Assembly: GCF_002154335.2 (NCBI RefSeq)
Contig: NZ_MTPX02000060.1
Location: forward strand, 1-64,000
Reading direction: 5' to 3'
Length of the DNA stretch: 64,000 nucleotides
Origin: Actinomyces ruminis
GTDB taxonomy: Bacteria; Actinomycetota; Actinomycetes; Actinomycetales; Actinomycetaceae
Position 1 is the first letter of the stretch. Each line of letters opens with the position of its first letter. Under the pieces are notes generated by a model. The model saw nothing but the letters and a program-made list of their open reading frames with translations. It had not been told where the DNA came from and ran no database searches. This document shows positions 49,883 to 60,192 of the stretch, piece after piece. The translations under genes were made by a program, and so were the position numbers.

Positions 49883-50889
49883 TCAGGCCGGGCGCTGCTC
49901 GGGGGAGACGGTCAGCGCCGGGTCGCGCTCGACGACGTCGCCGAGCGCCTGATCGATGGCGGTCATCACGTCCTCGCCCAGCTGGACGCCGGAGGCCTTG
50001 ACGTTCTCCACCAGCTGCTCGGGACGCGAGGCGCCCACCAGTGCGGCGGAGATGAAGTCGTGCTGGAGTACCCAGCGATGGCCAGCTGCGGCATGGTGAG
50101 CCCGGCGTCGTCGGCGATGGGCTTGAGCCTCTGGACGGCGGTGAGCACGTCGTCACGCATCCAGCGGCTGATCATCTCCCTGCCGCCCTTCTCGTCCGTG
50201 GCGCGGGATCCCGCCGGCGGCTGCTGCCCGGGCAGGTACTTGCCGGACAGTACGCCCTCGGCCATCGGAGACCAGACGATCTGGCCCATACCGAGCTCGG
50301 TGGAGGTGGGCACCACCTTGTCCTCGATAATGCGCCATAGGGCGGAGTACTGCGGCTGGTTGGACACCAGGCGGAAGCCCATCTGCGTAGCGAGCTCCTG
50401 ACCGGCGCGGATCTGCTCGGCCGTCCACTCCGAGACGCCGATGTACAGGGCCTTGCCGGCGCGCACGACGTCGGCGAAGGCCTGCATGGTCTCCTCCAGC
50501 GGCGTGGCGTAGTCGTAGCGGTGCGCCTGGTACAGGTCGACGTAGTCCATGCCCAGGCGGCGCAGGGAGCCGTCGATGCCCTCCATGATGTGCTTGCGGG
50601 ACAGGCCCACGTCGTTGGGCCCCTTGGGGCCGATGGGCCAGTAAACCTTGGTGAAGATCTCCAGGGACTCGCGGCGCTGCCCCTTCAGCGCCTGCCCCAG
50701 AACCTCCTCCGCCACCGTGTTGGCGTACACGTCGGCGGTGTCGAAGCTGGTGATGCCCAGGTCGAGTGCGGTGTGCACGCACTTGACGGCGGTGTCCGCC
50801 TCCACCTGGGAGCCGTGGGTGAGCCAGTTGCCGTAGGTGATTTCGGTGATCTTGAGTCCGGAGCTGCCGAGATGACGATATGCGACCAT
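49883..50889 (-). CDS. Aldo/keto reductase (Kv-beta-like), frameshifted
   Basis: NADPH-dependent oxidoreductase of about 335 aa. YRHLGSSGLKITEITYGNWL, the catalytic Tyr region FDTADVYANTVAEEVLG, and DYVDLYQAHRYDYATPLEET are family motifs. One base is missing near 50072, after which WVLQHDFISAALVGASRPEQ and the C-terminus continue in another frame. The start resembles voltage-gated K+ channel beta-subunit relatives. Natural substrate unknown. Confidence 0.9.
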
Positions 50890-51017
50890 GACCACAGCCT
50901 AACCCGGTAAGTACGTCCGTGCAACTATTTTCTGTGGGGACGCGATGCGCCGCTGCGGCCGACACAGGCGGCCTGCTGGTGGTGCCGGCCCAGGCCAGGC
51001 AGGGGAGGTGCCCGGGC

Positions 51018-51644
51018 TCACTCGGGGTACTGGCGGCGTGCCACCTGGGGAGCGGGCTGGCGCCAGCGCCGCAGGTTGAAGCAGCGCGAGAAGATGTACC
51101 AGAAAATGTGTCCCTGCTCCTGGACCTTCTCCCGGCCGAACTTCGCGTACAGGCGGCGCCGCAGCAGCTGCCAGCAGATCACGGCGTCGGCGATCGACAC
51201 GAACAGGAACAGGTAGATCGCCAGCATGAAGTAGAAGCTGAGCAGGGTCTGCCGAGATGAGAAGGCGACGAACACGATCAGCAGCACCAGGGTCAGCGGC
51301 ATGAACAGCTCACCCAACGAGTAGCGGGCATCGATGTAGTCGCGGATGTATCGCTTGATCGGGCCCTTGTCCCGGGGAGGCAGGTAGCGCTCGTCGCCGG
51401 TCTGCATGGCGATTCTCTGACGCTCCCAGGCCTCATCCTGTTTGGCGCGCGCCTCGCGCTTGGCCGCCTTGCGGTCCGCGGGCACGATCGGGTGCACATT
51501 GCGGGCCTGCGCATCCTTGCGCTTGGGCGTGGGGCGGCCCTTCTTGCCGGACGCCTTGGCGGTGGCGGCCGCGGCGGCCGTGGCCGCGGCGTCCTCGCCC
51601 GACCGGTCGCGCTTCTTGAACGGCAGCTTCTCTAACAGACTCAC
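51018..51644 (-). CDS. DUF3043 membrane protein
   Basis: 208 aa actinobacterial protein of unknown role. The N-terminal half is basic and Ala-rich with KGRPTPKRKDAQARN and RRxAKREARAKQDEAW-type runs. Then KRYIRDYIDARYSLGELFMP leads into two membrane spans (LTLVLLIVFVAFSS and MLAIYLFLFVSIADAVIC). The Lys/Arg-rich tail faces the cytoplasm. Confidence 0.9.
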   Translation of the reverse strand: MSLLEKLPFKKRDRSGEDAAATAAAAATAKASGKKGRPTPKRKDAQARNVHPIVPADRKAAKREARAKQDEAWERQRIAMQTGDERYLPPRDKGPIKRYIRDYIDARYSLGELFMPLTLVLLIVFVAFSSRQTLLSFYFMLAIYLFLFVSIADAVICWQLLRRRLYAKFGREKVQEQGHIFWYIFSRCFNLRRWRQPAPQVARRQYPE

Positions 51645-51685
51645 AGGCGACAGGTTAGCGGCTCGACCGCGCTACCCTGCAACTC

Positions 51686-53071
51686 ATGATCAATGCCGAC
51701 GCCGTTTCCGCCGCCGTCCACGACTCCTTCGACCGGATTGTCCACGACCTGACCGAGCTGGTCGCCATCCCCTCCGTTTCCGCCGCCGGGCACGATCCCG
51801 CCCAGGTGGAGCGTTCCGCCGAGCACGTGGCCGGCCTGCTGCGCGACGTCGGCCTGGAGGCCCGCGTCACCTCGGTGCCCGGCCCCGACGGCCCCGGACG
51901 TCCGGCCGTACTCGCGCACCGGGACGGCCCCGTCGGTTCCCCACGCGTGCTGCTGTACGCCCACCACGATGTCCAGCCCGTCGGCGACCCCTCCAAGTGG
52001 CGCCAGGCCGATCCCTTCACCGCCGAGCGGCGCGGACAGCGGCTGTATGGCCGGGGCACGGCCGACGACGGCGCCGGCGTCATCTCCCTGGTGCACGCCC
52101 TGCGGCTGGCCGCCGAGCTTAACGACGGCGAACTGCCCTGCTCGGTAACCGTGTTCATCGAGGGCGAGGAGGAGGTGGGCTCGCCATCCTTCGAAGCGTT
52201 CCTGGAGGCCTACCGCGAACAGTTGGACGCCGATGTGATCGTGGTGGCCGACTCCTCCAACTGGCGGGTGGGGGTGCCTGCGCTGACCACCTCACTGCGC
52301 GGCGTGATCCAGGTGGATGTGCGCCTGGACGTGCTCGACCACGCCCTCCACTCCGGCCAGTACGGCGGTCCGATCATCGACGCCGTCACCGCCATGTGCC
52401 GGCTGGTGTCCACCCTGCACGACGACGCCGGCGACGTCGCCGTGCCCGGCCTCGTCTCCCGCCCCGTGGCGGTTGGTGCCCCGGCCTACTCCGAGGCCGA
52501 TTTCCGGGGCGACGCCGGCGTTCTGGACGGCGTGCAGCTGGCCGGCAGCGGCGACTTGACCGCCCGGCTGTGGACCAAGCCGGCCCTCGCCGTGATCGGC
52601 ATGGACGTGACCCCGCTGTCGGTGGCGGGAAATGTGCTCGCCCCCTCCTGTACCGCCCGCCTGTCTATGCGCATCGCCCCCGGGCAGGACCCGGCCGCCG
52701 CGCTGGCGGCTCTGACCACGCACCTGCAGGTCCACGCTCCATTCGGGGCGCGGGTGACGGTGAGTGCGGGCGAGATGGGGCCCGCCTTCGACGGCGCCGC
52801 CGACACCCCGGCCGCTCGCGCCGCCCGCTGGGCGCTGACCGAGGCCTTCGGCACCGAGGCGGTCAATATCGGCCAGGGCGGCTCCATTCCCTTCATCGCC
52901 ACGCTGAAGCAGACCTTCCCGGACGCCCAGGTACTGGTCACCGGCATTGAGGACCCGGACACCCGGGCCCACAGCGAGGACGAGTCCATGCACCTGGGCG
53001 ACCTCGAGCGCATCGTCGCCGCCGACGTGCTGCTGCTGGCGCGCCTCGGCGGCGTGGCGGACGCGGACTGA
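51686..53071 (+). CDS. M20 family dipeptidase
   Basis: Zinc aminoacyl-peptidase of 461 aa. Metal motifs are VLLYAHHDVQPVGDPSKW, GRGTADDGAGVISLVHAL and FIEGEEEVGSPSFEAFL, and the C-terminal His lies in DTRAHSEDESMHLGDLE. The lid domain is in the middle (LDHALHSGQYGGPIIDAVTA). ATG 51686 follows the divergent DUF3043 gene by 41 bp. Confidence 0.92.
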   Translation: MINADAVSAAVHDSFDRIVHDLTELVAIPSVSAAGHDPAQVERSAEHVAGLLRDVGLEARVTSVPGPDGPGRPAVLAHRDGPVGSPRVLLYAHHDVQPVGDPSKWRQADPFTAERRGQRLYGRGTADDGAGVISLVHALRLAAELNDGELPCSVTVFIEGEEEVGSPSFEAFLEAYREQLDADVIVVADSSNWRVGVPALTTSLRGVIQVDVRLDVLDHALHSGQYGGPIIDAVTAMCRLVSTLHDDAGDVAVPGLVSRPVAVGAPAYSEADFRGDAGVLDGVQLAGSGDLTARLWTKPALAVIGMDVTPLSVAGNVLAPSCTARLSMRIAPGQDPAAALAALTTHLQVHAPFGARVTVSAGEMGPAFDGAADTPAARAARWALTEAFGTEAVNIGQGGSIPFIATLKQTFPDAQVLVTGIEDPDTRAHSEDESMHLGDLERIVAADVLLLARLGGVADAD

Positions 53072-53093
53072 CGCCGCATAGGCGGACACCCAA

Positions 53094-54279
53094 ATGCGCG
53101 TGCTTTTGGCGCCCGGCCCCATGTACCCCGAGCCCGGCGGCATCCCGCTGGTAGCCCCGGGAACCGGGCTGGGCGCGGGGGGCCGTCGCCGAGGCGCTCG
53201 CCTGCGGCTGGGCGCGTGAGCGCCCCGACGACACGCTCACGCTGCTGCCGCTGCCCGACGGCGGCCCCGGCACCGCGCAGGCGGTCCCCGCAGATCGGAT
53301 CGACTCCCGCACGGTGCTGCAGGCCGCTGGGCCGCTGGGACAGGTCCGTGAGATCGACCTGCTGCGCCTGCGGTCGGCCGCCTCGCCCTGCGCGGGCACG
53401 ACGGGAGCCACCTGGCTGCTTGACGCCGCCCGCCTGGTCGGCCTGCCGGCCGACCGCGATGAGGCGGCCCGTGAGGCCGAGACCGGGACGACGACGGGGC
53501 TCGGGCGGGCACTGGCCGCTGCACTGAATGCCATCGCTCCCGGCGACACGCTCATTGCGACCCTGGCATCCGCAGCCGTGCACGACGGCGGAGCGGGCGC
53601 GCTGGAGGGCCTGGGCGGACTGGCTGCCGCCCGCTCGTCGCTCGGCGGACGCGAGCTGGTGTTGGCCCTGGCCGACGACACGCCGCTCGGAGGTGTGTCG
53701 GGTGCGGGACAGAACCTGACCGCCGTAACCACCCTGACAGGGGAACGGGCCCAGGATCTGAACCGGCAGGCCTGCGCTGCGGCGTCGAGCATCGCCTCCC
53801 AAGTCGCGGTGCCGCGCAGCGCTACCCTGCCGGTGGTGGGCGGTGAGCCGGCGCAGACACTGTCGGCCACATCCCGGGGCACCGGCGCCGGCGGGGGAGC
53901 GGCCCTGGCGCTGCGCGCGCTCGGGGCCCGCACTCTGCCCGCCACGCGCGTCATGGCCCGGCTGTTGGAGCTGGATGAGGCCGTGGCCGGCCAGGATCTG
54001 GTGGTGACTGCCACCGGCGAGGCATACGACGTCGTCGCCGACTCCGTGACGGCGGTGGTCGGCGAGGCGGCGGGGAACTTGGCGCTGCCGACCGTGCTGG
54101 TTGCGGGCCGGCTGGCGGTGCCGCGCGGCGAGCTTGCCGAGGCGGGGGTGGTGTCCGCGTACTCGCTTGAGGCGCTCGGTGCGGTTCGAAACGAAACTTG
54201 GAATGACGGTGGCGCGCCCGCGCTGCGCGAGCGGCTGGTGGCAGCCGGCGCGCGCTTGGCCCGCACCTGGTCGCGTTGA
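53094..54279 (+). CDS. Glycerate kinase-like protein, frameshifted
   Basis: Divergent member of the glycerate kinase family, about 394 aa. ATG 53094 reads MRVLLAPGPMYPEPGGIPLV, then the frame must move by one base in a six-G run at 53177-53182 (here an extra base, the opposite of most breaks in this window). AVAEALACGWARERPDDTLT, LASAAVHDGGAGALEGLGGL and GTGAGGGAALALRALGART follow the family. The usual DxxITGEGxxDxQ motif reads QDLVVTATGEAYDVVADS, so the active site is altered. Confidence 0.7.
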
Positions 54280-54288
54280 AGCCCCATA

Positions 54289-54330
54289 CTGCCGACCGAC
54301 CTCGGCAGGTGACATCCACCGACCCCGGCG
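54289..54330. terminator. Hairpin with a related 23-bp half-site
   Basis: CTGCCGA (54289-54295) pairs with TCGGCAG (54302-54308) around a 6-nt loop. ACCGACC occurs at 54295 and again at 54318, 23 bp apart, resembling the half-sites of the pyrD hairpin. It lies between the convergent glycerate kinase-like and malR genes. Confidence 0.55.
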
Positions 54331-54365
54331 AGGGGAATCAGGGGATTAGGGGATCAATTAGGAGC

Positions 54366-55397
54366 TTAGGAGACCATGGTGTGCGGCGCGGGGGCCGTGG
54401 AGCCGCGCACGATCAGGTCGGGGGTGAACAGCAGTTCGGTGTCGGCGGGCTGCTCGCCGCCGATGGCGGACAGCAGTGTGGTCACCGCCGCCCGACAGAT
54501 CGCCGCCACGGGCTGGCGCACGGTGGTCAGTGGCGGGTTCGTCATGGGGATCAGCGGGGAGTCGTCATAGCCGATGACGGAAACGTCCTGTGGGACGGTC
54601 TTGCCCGCGGCCCGCACCCCCGAGATGACGCCGAGCGCCATGATGTCCGAGCCGCAGATGATGCCGGTGCAGTCCTGCTCCAGGAGCCGGGCCGCGGCGC
54701 TGGCGCCACCCTCATAGGTGTACAGCGTCTCCACAATGCGCAACGGCTGGTCCGGCAGGTTGGCATGCATGCCGTCCTCGTAGCCGGCGCGCTTGCGCTG
54801 GGCGGGCACCATCCGGCCCGGCCCGATCGCCAGGCCGATGCGAGTGTGCCCCAGACTGGCGAGGTGGTCCACAGCCATGCGGGATGCCGCCCGATCATCG
54901 GTGGCGAAGCCGGGGACCTTGATCGTGGAGGCATTGCCGTTGATCGTCACTAAAGGCACGCCCCGGTCACGCAACCGCTGGTAGCGCGTGACATCTCCGC
55001 CGGTGTCGGAGTGGCGGCCGGACACGAAGATGATGCCGGCCACGCCCCGGTCCACGAGCATCTCGATGTACTCGTCCTCGCTAGTGCCACCCGGTGTCTG
55101 GGTGCACAGCAGTGGGGTGTGACCGCTGGGGGCGAGTAATTGCTCGATCTCCTGAGCGTATAGCGGGAAGATCGGGTTGGTGAGTTCGGGGACGATCAAC
55201 CCCACCAAGCCTTTTGAGGTCTGGCGGAGTGATTCTGGACGTTCGTAACCGAGCAGGTCGAGGGCGACCAGCACCTGACGTCGGGTCGCTTCGGCTACAT
55301 TCGACTTACCGTTGAGAACCCGTGACACGGTCGCCGTGGAGACGCCCGCCTGCTCGGCGATGTCGGCGAGGGTGATGCGCTGTTGCACGATGCCCAT
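54366..55397 (-). CDS. malR: LacI-family regulator of the maltose cluster
   Basis: 343 aa. HTH ITLADIAEQAGVSTATVSRV, hinge helix VAEATRRQVLVALDLLGY, and effector domain with LGHTRIGLAIGPG and GIICGSDIMALGVI. ATG 55397 opens the HTH directly; the frame is open further upstream through the antisense of the GH13 gene without meaning. It is last in the mal cluster and probably represses malE by binding the TTGCA-rich sites near 61590-61630. Confidence 0.9.
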   Translation of the reverse strand: MGIVQQRITLADIAEQAGVSTATVSRVLNGKSNVAEATRRQVLVALDLLGYERPESLRQTSKGLVGLIVPELTNPIFPLYAQEIEQLLAPSGHTPLLCTQTPGGTSEDEYIEMLVDRGVAGIIFVSGRHSDTGGDVTRYQRLRDRGVPLVTINGNASTIKVPGFATDDRAASRMAVDHLASLGHTRIGLAIGPGRMVPAQRKRAGYEDGMHANLPDQPLRIVETLYTYEGGASAAARLLEQDCTGIICGSDIMALGVISGVRAAGKTVPQDVSVIGYDDSPLIPMTNPPLTTVRQPVAAICRAAVTTLLSAIGGEQPADTELLFTPDLIVRGSTAPAPHTMVS

Positions 55398-55474
55398 CCT
55401 AAAGGGAAACCAACTGATACTGCCGCCATGCGGCGGTACTTGGTACGGGTTGAGACGAGCCATGCATATCGTGC

Positions 55475-57433
55475 CTAGTGCGTGCGGACCTTGTCGGTGC
55501 GGGGAAGCGCCGCTTTCAGCGTGACGATGGCCGAACCGGGCCCGGTGGCGTTTACCGTCAGGTGGCCGTCGGCATCGCCGGAAGCGGTTATGTCTACGCC
55601 GTCCATCGCATACACGGCGTCTACGGTCCCGGCCGGCAGGCAGCCCAGCGGCAGATCCACCGTGGCACCGCCCGCCCGGGCCAGGGCCACCAGCGCATCG
55701 CCATCGGGGTGGGTGCGCAGCCAGACCAACAGGTCGTCGTCGGCGTACACCCAGCGCATGCCCCCGCGACGCAGCGCGGGCAGCTCGTGGCGCAGTCGCC
55801 CCAGGTGCCGGTAACGCTCCAGGACGGCGCGGTCCACCGGCCCCCAAGCCCCGGTCGAGCCGAGTTCGTCGGTGGGGGCGGCGCCCGGCGGGGCGGTCCA
55901 CGGCATGGTGGTGCGGGAGTGCTCTCCGGTGCGGCCCGTGGCTCCAAGCTCGTCGCCGGAGAACACCGTCGGCACTCCCGGCGCGGCGAACAGGGCGGTG
56001 GCGGCTACCAGTTGCGCCTCCCGGGAGCCGACGACGGTACGGATACGCGGTGTGTCGTGTGATCCCAGCAGGTTCATGGAGTGGGTGATGGAGGTGGCCG
56101 GCATGTGCGCGGCGTACTCGCGCACCCCCCGGGAGATCGGCCCGCCCGGTAGCCGCGGTATGCCGGTGGGGATGCCCAGCCAGTTCAGGCCGTCGGCGGG
56201 GTCGGGGTGGGACAGCCAGGACCACAGTGGCCGAGTGAACCCGTGGTAGTTCATGGTGCCCTGCCAGCCCGCGCCGGTCAGGTCGCCGGAGGCGTCGTGC
56301 CCGTGCTCGGCCACCAGCCACAGCTCGCGCCCGGTGTCCGCCTGCACCTGCCGCATGGTGGCGCGCATATCCGCCGCGGCCTGGTGGGCTAGGTCGACCA
56401 TGCCGGCGCGGCCGGTCATATTGGCCACGTCCGTGCGCCAACCGTCGGCGCTGTAGGGCGGGCGCAGCCAGTGGGCCGTCACCGACTCGGGGCCCCGCAC
56501 CAGCCGGTCGCGCATGGCTCCACTGCGGTGGTCGAGCTTGGGCATCGATTCCACATTCATCCAACTCACGTACTGGTCGGGGTAGTGGTCGAAGGAGTAG
56601 AAGCCGGCCTCGGGGGAGTCGGCGTCGGTGATGGCCCGCCGGAACCAGTCGTGGGTGACGCCCGTGTGGTTGGTGGTCAGGTCTAGCACCAACCGCATGT
56701 CGCGTTCGTGCAGCGCCTGACTCAGTCGCGCCAGTGCCGCGTCGCCGCCCAGGAGATCGTCCACGTGCTCGAAACTGGTGGAGTCGTAGCGGTGCACGGA
56801 ACCGGCCGGGAACACCGGGGTCAGGTAGACGGTGTTGACCCCGAGGCCCTGGAGGTAGTCCAGATGATCGGCGATGCCGTCAAGATCGCCGCCGTACCAG
56901 GCTGCACCGCTGGGATCCCCCGCGAGCGGCGGCTCGTCGAGCCAGGCGTGTGCCTGTGCCCAGGCGGGGGCGGTGCGCTCGCACGGTGGGGTATGGGCGG
57001 AGAAACGATCCGGGAAGATCTGATAGCAAACGGCGTCGAGCACCCAATCAGGGGCGTCGTCGTCGGCCAGGACTCGGAAGTCCGTGGCGTCGGGAACGTC
57101 GTGGTCGGCCAGTCCGGCGGCGTGGAACCAGACATAGGGGCGGTCGGAGTCCGGCGTCAGCAGCAGGAACCGGTAGTGATTAGTGGGGTTGACGAGCCGG
57201 ATGGTCGCCTCCCACCAGGCCCCGGCGTCGGTGCGGGCCACCAGCTGCGCGGCGGACAGGGTCGGCTCGCCGTCAACCACCTGGCGCAGAATGATGCGCT
57301 CGGGCTCCCAGGGGGCGGGGACCCACACCCTGGCGGTGAGTTCGGCTCCGGGGCGGCGCGTACCCAGCAGGTAGGCCGGTCCGGTGTCGTGGTGCGGCTG
57401 GCTCAGATAGTGCGTGGTGTTCAGACAGGTCAT
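55475..57433 (-). CDS. GH13 alpha-glycosidase (maltodextrin/neopullulanase-like)
   Basis: 652 aa cytoplasmic glycosidase. An N-terminal beta-sandwich (about 1-125) is followed by a TIM barrel with all four conserved regions: DLTTNHTG, GWRTDVANM (nucleophile Asp), LVAEHGHD (acid/base Glu) and LLGSHDTPR (stabiliser Asp). The barrel opens YQIFPDRFSAHTPP. It would cut imported maltodextrins. It lies 37 bp after malG in the same operon. Confidence 0.92.
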   Translation of the reverse strand: MTCLNTTHYLSQPHHDTGPAYLLGTRRPGAELTARVWVPAPWEPERIILRQVVDGEPTLSAAQLVARTDAGAWWEATIRLVNPTNHYRFLLLTPDSDRPYVWFHAAGLADHDVPDATDFRVLADDDAPDWVLDAVCYQIFPDRFSAHTPPCERTAPAWAQAHAWLDEPPLAGDPSGAAWYGGDLDGIADHLDYLQGLGVNTVYLTPVFPAGSVHRYDSTSFEHVDDLLGGDAALARLSQALHERDMRLVLDLTTNHTGVTHDWFRRAITDADSPEAGFYSFDHYPDQYVSWMNVESMPKLDHRSGAMRDRLVRGPESVTAHWLRPPYSADGWRTDVANMTGRAGMVDLAHQAAADMRATMRQVQADTGRELWLVAEHGHDASGDLTGAGWQGTMNYHGFTRPLWSWLSHPDPADGLNWLGIPTGIPRLPGGPISRGVREYAAHMPATSITHSMNLLGSHDTPRIRTVVGSREAQLVAATALFAAPGVPTVFSGDELGATGRTGEHSRTTMPWTAPPGAAPTDELGSTGAWGPVDRAVLERYRHLGRLRHELPALRRGGMRWVYADDDLLVWLRTHPDGDALVALARAGGATVDLPLGCLPAGTVDAVYAMDGVDITASGDADGHLTVNATGPGSAIVTLKAALPRTDKVRTH

Positions 57434-57470
57434 CGATCAGTTCTTGGTATGGCCCCACGGGCGTCGTGGC

Positions 57471-58406
57471 TCAGCCCTTGACGGCGCCGGCGGTGGCGCC
57501 GCCGACGATGTACTTCTGCAGGTACTGGAACAGGGCGATTACCGGCACCATGGTCATGACCGAGCCGGCGGCGAAGACGCCGAGGTTGTTGGAGCGGTCG
57601 CCGGAGAGCATGCCGTACAGGCCGACGGCGAGGGTCTTCTTGGAGTCGTCGGTCAGGAAGATCGAGCCCAGCAGGAACTCGGAGATGATGCCGACGAAGG
57701 CCAGCAGGAAGGTGGTCGCCAGGATCGGTTTCAAGGAGGGCAGCAGAATCCGGTAGAAGACCTGCCAGTGGGTGCAGCCGTCGAGGGTGGCGGCCTCGTC
57801 GAGCTCCTTGGGAATGGTGTCGAAGGTGCCCTTGATCAGCCACACCTGTCCCAGGGCGCCGCCCATGAGCGCCAGGCAGTAGCCCAGCAGCGTGTTCAGG
57901 CCAATGGCGGGCAGCACGTCGCCGATGCCGGAGATCATGTTGTAGATGGCGATCATCGACAGGGTGGTGGGGAACATCATGATCAGCAGCAGCGCCAGCA
58001 GGCCACCGCGGCGGCCCTTGAAGCGGAAGCGGCTGAAGGCGTAGGCGGCCAGCACCGAGAAGAAGATCTGCGCCGCGGCCACGACCGCACACACGATCAT
58101 GGTGTTCAGGTACCAGCGGGTGAACGGACCCTTGTCACCGCCGAGCAGCGTCTGGTAGTTGACCAGGCTGACTCGGGTGGGGATCAGCGAGGTGGAGGCC
58201 ACGGTGCCCAGGGGGTTCAGGGACGCGGAGATCACATACAGGATCGGGAAGGCGGCGAACATGAGCGCCAGCACGCCGACGACGTGGCGCCAGCCGATCT
58301 CGCGGAACCAGCGGCCCAAAGGCATCCGGTTCTGCTTCGGTTCGGTTTCGGAGGCACCGGTGGACCGGGAGGCCGTGCGGGTCGCAGCGGTTTTTGCTTC
58401 AGTCAT
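57471..58406 (-). CDS. malG: Maltose/maltodextrin ABC permease MalG
   Basis: 311 aa, six spans. EAA loop PKELDEAATLDGCTHWQVFY; first span HVVGVLALMFAAFPILYVIS. It starts 26 bp after malF and pairs with it. As in the other importer here, no ATPase gene is present. Confidence 0.93.
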   Translation of the reverse strand: MTEAKTAATRTASRSTGASETEPKQNRMPLGRWFREIGWRHVVGVLALMFAAFPILYVISASLNPLGTVASTSLIPTRVSLVNYQTLLGGDKGPFTRWYLNTMIVCAVVAAAQIFFSVLAAYAFSRFRFKGRRGGLLALLLIMMFPTTLSMIAIYNMISGIGDVLPAIGLNTLLGYCLALMGGALGQVWLIKGTFDTIPKELDEAATLDGCTHWQVFYRILLPSLKPILATTFLLAFVGIISEFLLGSIFLTDDSKKTLAVGLYGMLSGDRSNNLGVFAAGSVMTMVPVIALFQYLQKYIVGGATAGAVKG

Positions 58407-58432
58407 TTTCTAATCAGTCCCTTCCGGCGCGT

Positions 58433-60064
58433 TCAGTTGATGTCCTCGAGGCGGCGGGTGGCGGTGAACTGCGCCGCGGCCAGGACGCCGGTGATGACGA
58501 ACAGGACGACGGAGACGGCAGAGGCGAAGCCGTAGTCGGCTCCCGACCCGCCGAAGGCGATGCGGTAGACCATCGAGATGAGGATGTCCGTGCCGCCGCG
58601 CGTGTACTCGCCCGCGGCGAAGGGGCCACCCTCGGTGAGCAGCTGGATCGCGTTGAAGTTGTTGAAGTTGAAGGCGAACGTGCTCACCAGGAGCGGTGCC
58701 ACCGAGACCAGCAGTAGCGGGGTGATCACCCGGGTGGTGGTCTGCCAGCCGGAGGCACCGTCGATACGGGCCGCCTCCTTCAGGTCATCGGGGATCGACT
58801 GCAGGGCACCGGTGCACACGATGAACATGTAGGGGAAGCCCATCCACAGGTTGGTCAACAGCACGGCGACCTTCGCCCAGTTCGGGTCTCCCAGCCAGTT
58901 GATGTGCAGGTTCAGCATTTCGTTGATCAGGCCGAAGTCGCGGTTGTAGAAGTTCGACCAGATCAGCAGGGAGATGAACCCGGGCACCGCATAGGGCAGC
59001 AGCAAGAAGGAGCGGTACAGCTTCTTGCCGCGGATGCGGTCGTCGTTGAGGGTCAGGGCCAGGAAGTAGCCGAGGAGGAAGGTCAGCAGCATCGAGCCGC
59101 CGGCGAAGATCAAGGTCCAGGCGAAGGCGCCGCCCAGCTGCTTGAGCAGGCTCTGGTTGCCGAACAGGCGCTGGAAGTTGGCCAGCCCGATGTTCTGCTT
59201 CCAGGACTGGGCGAGCTTGTCACCGTTGGCGTTGACGAAGTAATCGGAGTTGCCCACCTTCTGCACCGTGTAGACGTCGCCGGTCTGGACATTGGTGATC
59301 GAGTCGGCTTCCTCGTCGTACACCATGGTCTTGGTGCCCTCGAAGGCGGAGCGCACGCCCTGGACCTTGATGGCGCTGGTGTCGGAAACTGACAGGGTCA
59401 GGTTGGAGATGGTGTCGTAGGCGGCGTTGATCTGCTTGCCGGTCAGGATGGTGTAGCCGTCGGCGGCGGTGACGAAGCCGTCGGTGATCGTCAGGTCCAC
59501 GTCGGTGGCGGGCTGGACCGTCTCGCCGTCGGCTCCGTAGAGCACCTCCTGGCTCTCGGTGTCCACCAGGAACAGGGTGAAGGGGCCCTCCTCCGCGCTG
59601 CCGGTGGTGGCCACGGACAGGTTGTACAGCGGCGAGTCGGCGGCCTGGACCACGGAGTTGTTGGTGATGGTCGTGATGGCGTCTTCCTTGGTGCCGCGGA
59701 AGCCGTCGCCGAAGTTCGTGAAGGCGGTCTGGATCGTCATGACGATCGGGACGATCAGGAAGACCGCCAGGAAGAAGGTGCCGGGGAAGAAGTACTTGCC
59801 GGGGATGAACCGGTGGGTGGAGTACAGCACGAAGATGGCGATGGTCGCGGCCGCCACGATGAACAGCCATAGCCACATGTGCGCGGCGATGAGCAGCGGT
59901 ACCAGATAGGCGGCCAGGGCGAGGGCGGCGCCGAGGACGAGCACCCGCCCGAGCACGGAGCGGATCGTCGTCGTCCGCTCCCGCTTCGCGCTCCGGGAGG
60001 ATTCGGGTTTGTCCGCGCCGGTGGCGGCGTGGGCGCCGCCTTTGCGGGCGGTGGGGGACGTCAT
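58433..60064 (-). CDS. malF: Maltose/maltodextrin ABC permease MalF
   Basis: 543 aa, eight spans. The large extracellular P2 loop between spans 3 and 4 (about residues 115-285) is present, as in enteric MalF, and contacts the binding protein. EAA loop LKEAARIDGASGWQTTTRVI. ATG 60064 follows GAAAGGTC; upstream in-frame codons lack homology. Confidence 0.94.
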   Translation of the reverse strand: MTSPTARKGGAHAATGADKPESSRSAKRERTTTIRSVLGRVLVLGAALALAAYLVPLLIAAHMWLWLFIVAAATIAIFVLYSTHRFIPGKYFFPGTFFLAVFLIVPIVMTIQTAFTNFGDGFRGTKEDAITTITNNSVVQAADSPLYNLSVATTGSAEEGPFTLFLVDTESQEVLYGADGETVQPATDVDLTITDGFVTAADGYTILTGKQINAAYDTISNLTLSVSDTSAIKVQGVRSAFEGTKTMVYDEEADSITNVQTGDVYTVQKVGNSDYFVNANGDKLAQSWKQNIGLANFQRLFGNQSLLKQLGGAFAWTLIFAGGSMLLTFLLGYFLALTLNDDRIRGKKLYRSFLLLPYAVPGFISLLIWSNFYNRDFGLINEMLNLHINWLGDPNWAKVAVLLTNLWMGFPYMFIVCTGALQSIPDDLKEAARIDGASGWQTTTRVITPLLLVSVAPLLVSTFAFNFNNFNAIQLLTEGGPFAAGEYTRGGTDILISMVYRIAFGGSGADYGFASAVSVVLFVITGVLAAAQFTATRRLEDIN

Positions 60065-60192
60065 CGTCGAAAGACCTTTCACAGTGCTGAAAGAGGCTGA
60101 AAAGACAGGCTGCGGGCAGGGAGAAATATGGCCGGTGGCGGCGCCGGCCGGGTGGCAGTGGTATGCCGACGGCGGGGTGCCGACGGCTGCGG

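Noticed and set aside
54366..56564. A 732-residue form of the LacI regulator
   Set aside because: The extra N-terminal half is antisense to the GH13 gene. The HTH begins at the ATG at 55397, as in normal LacI proteins.
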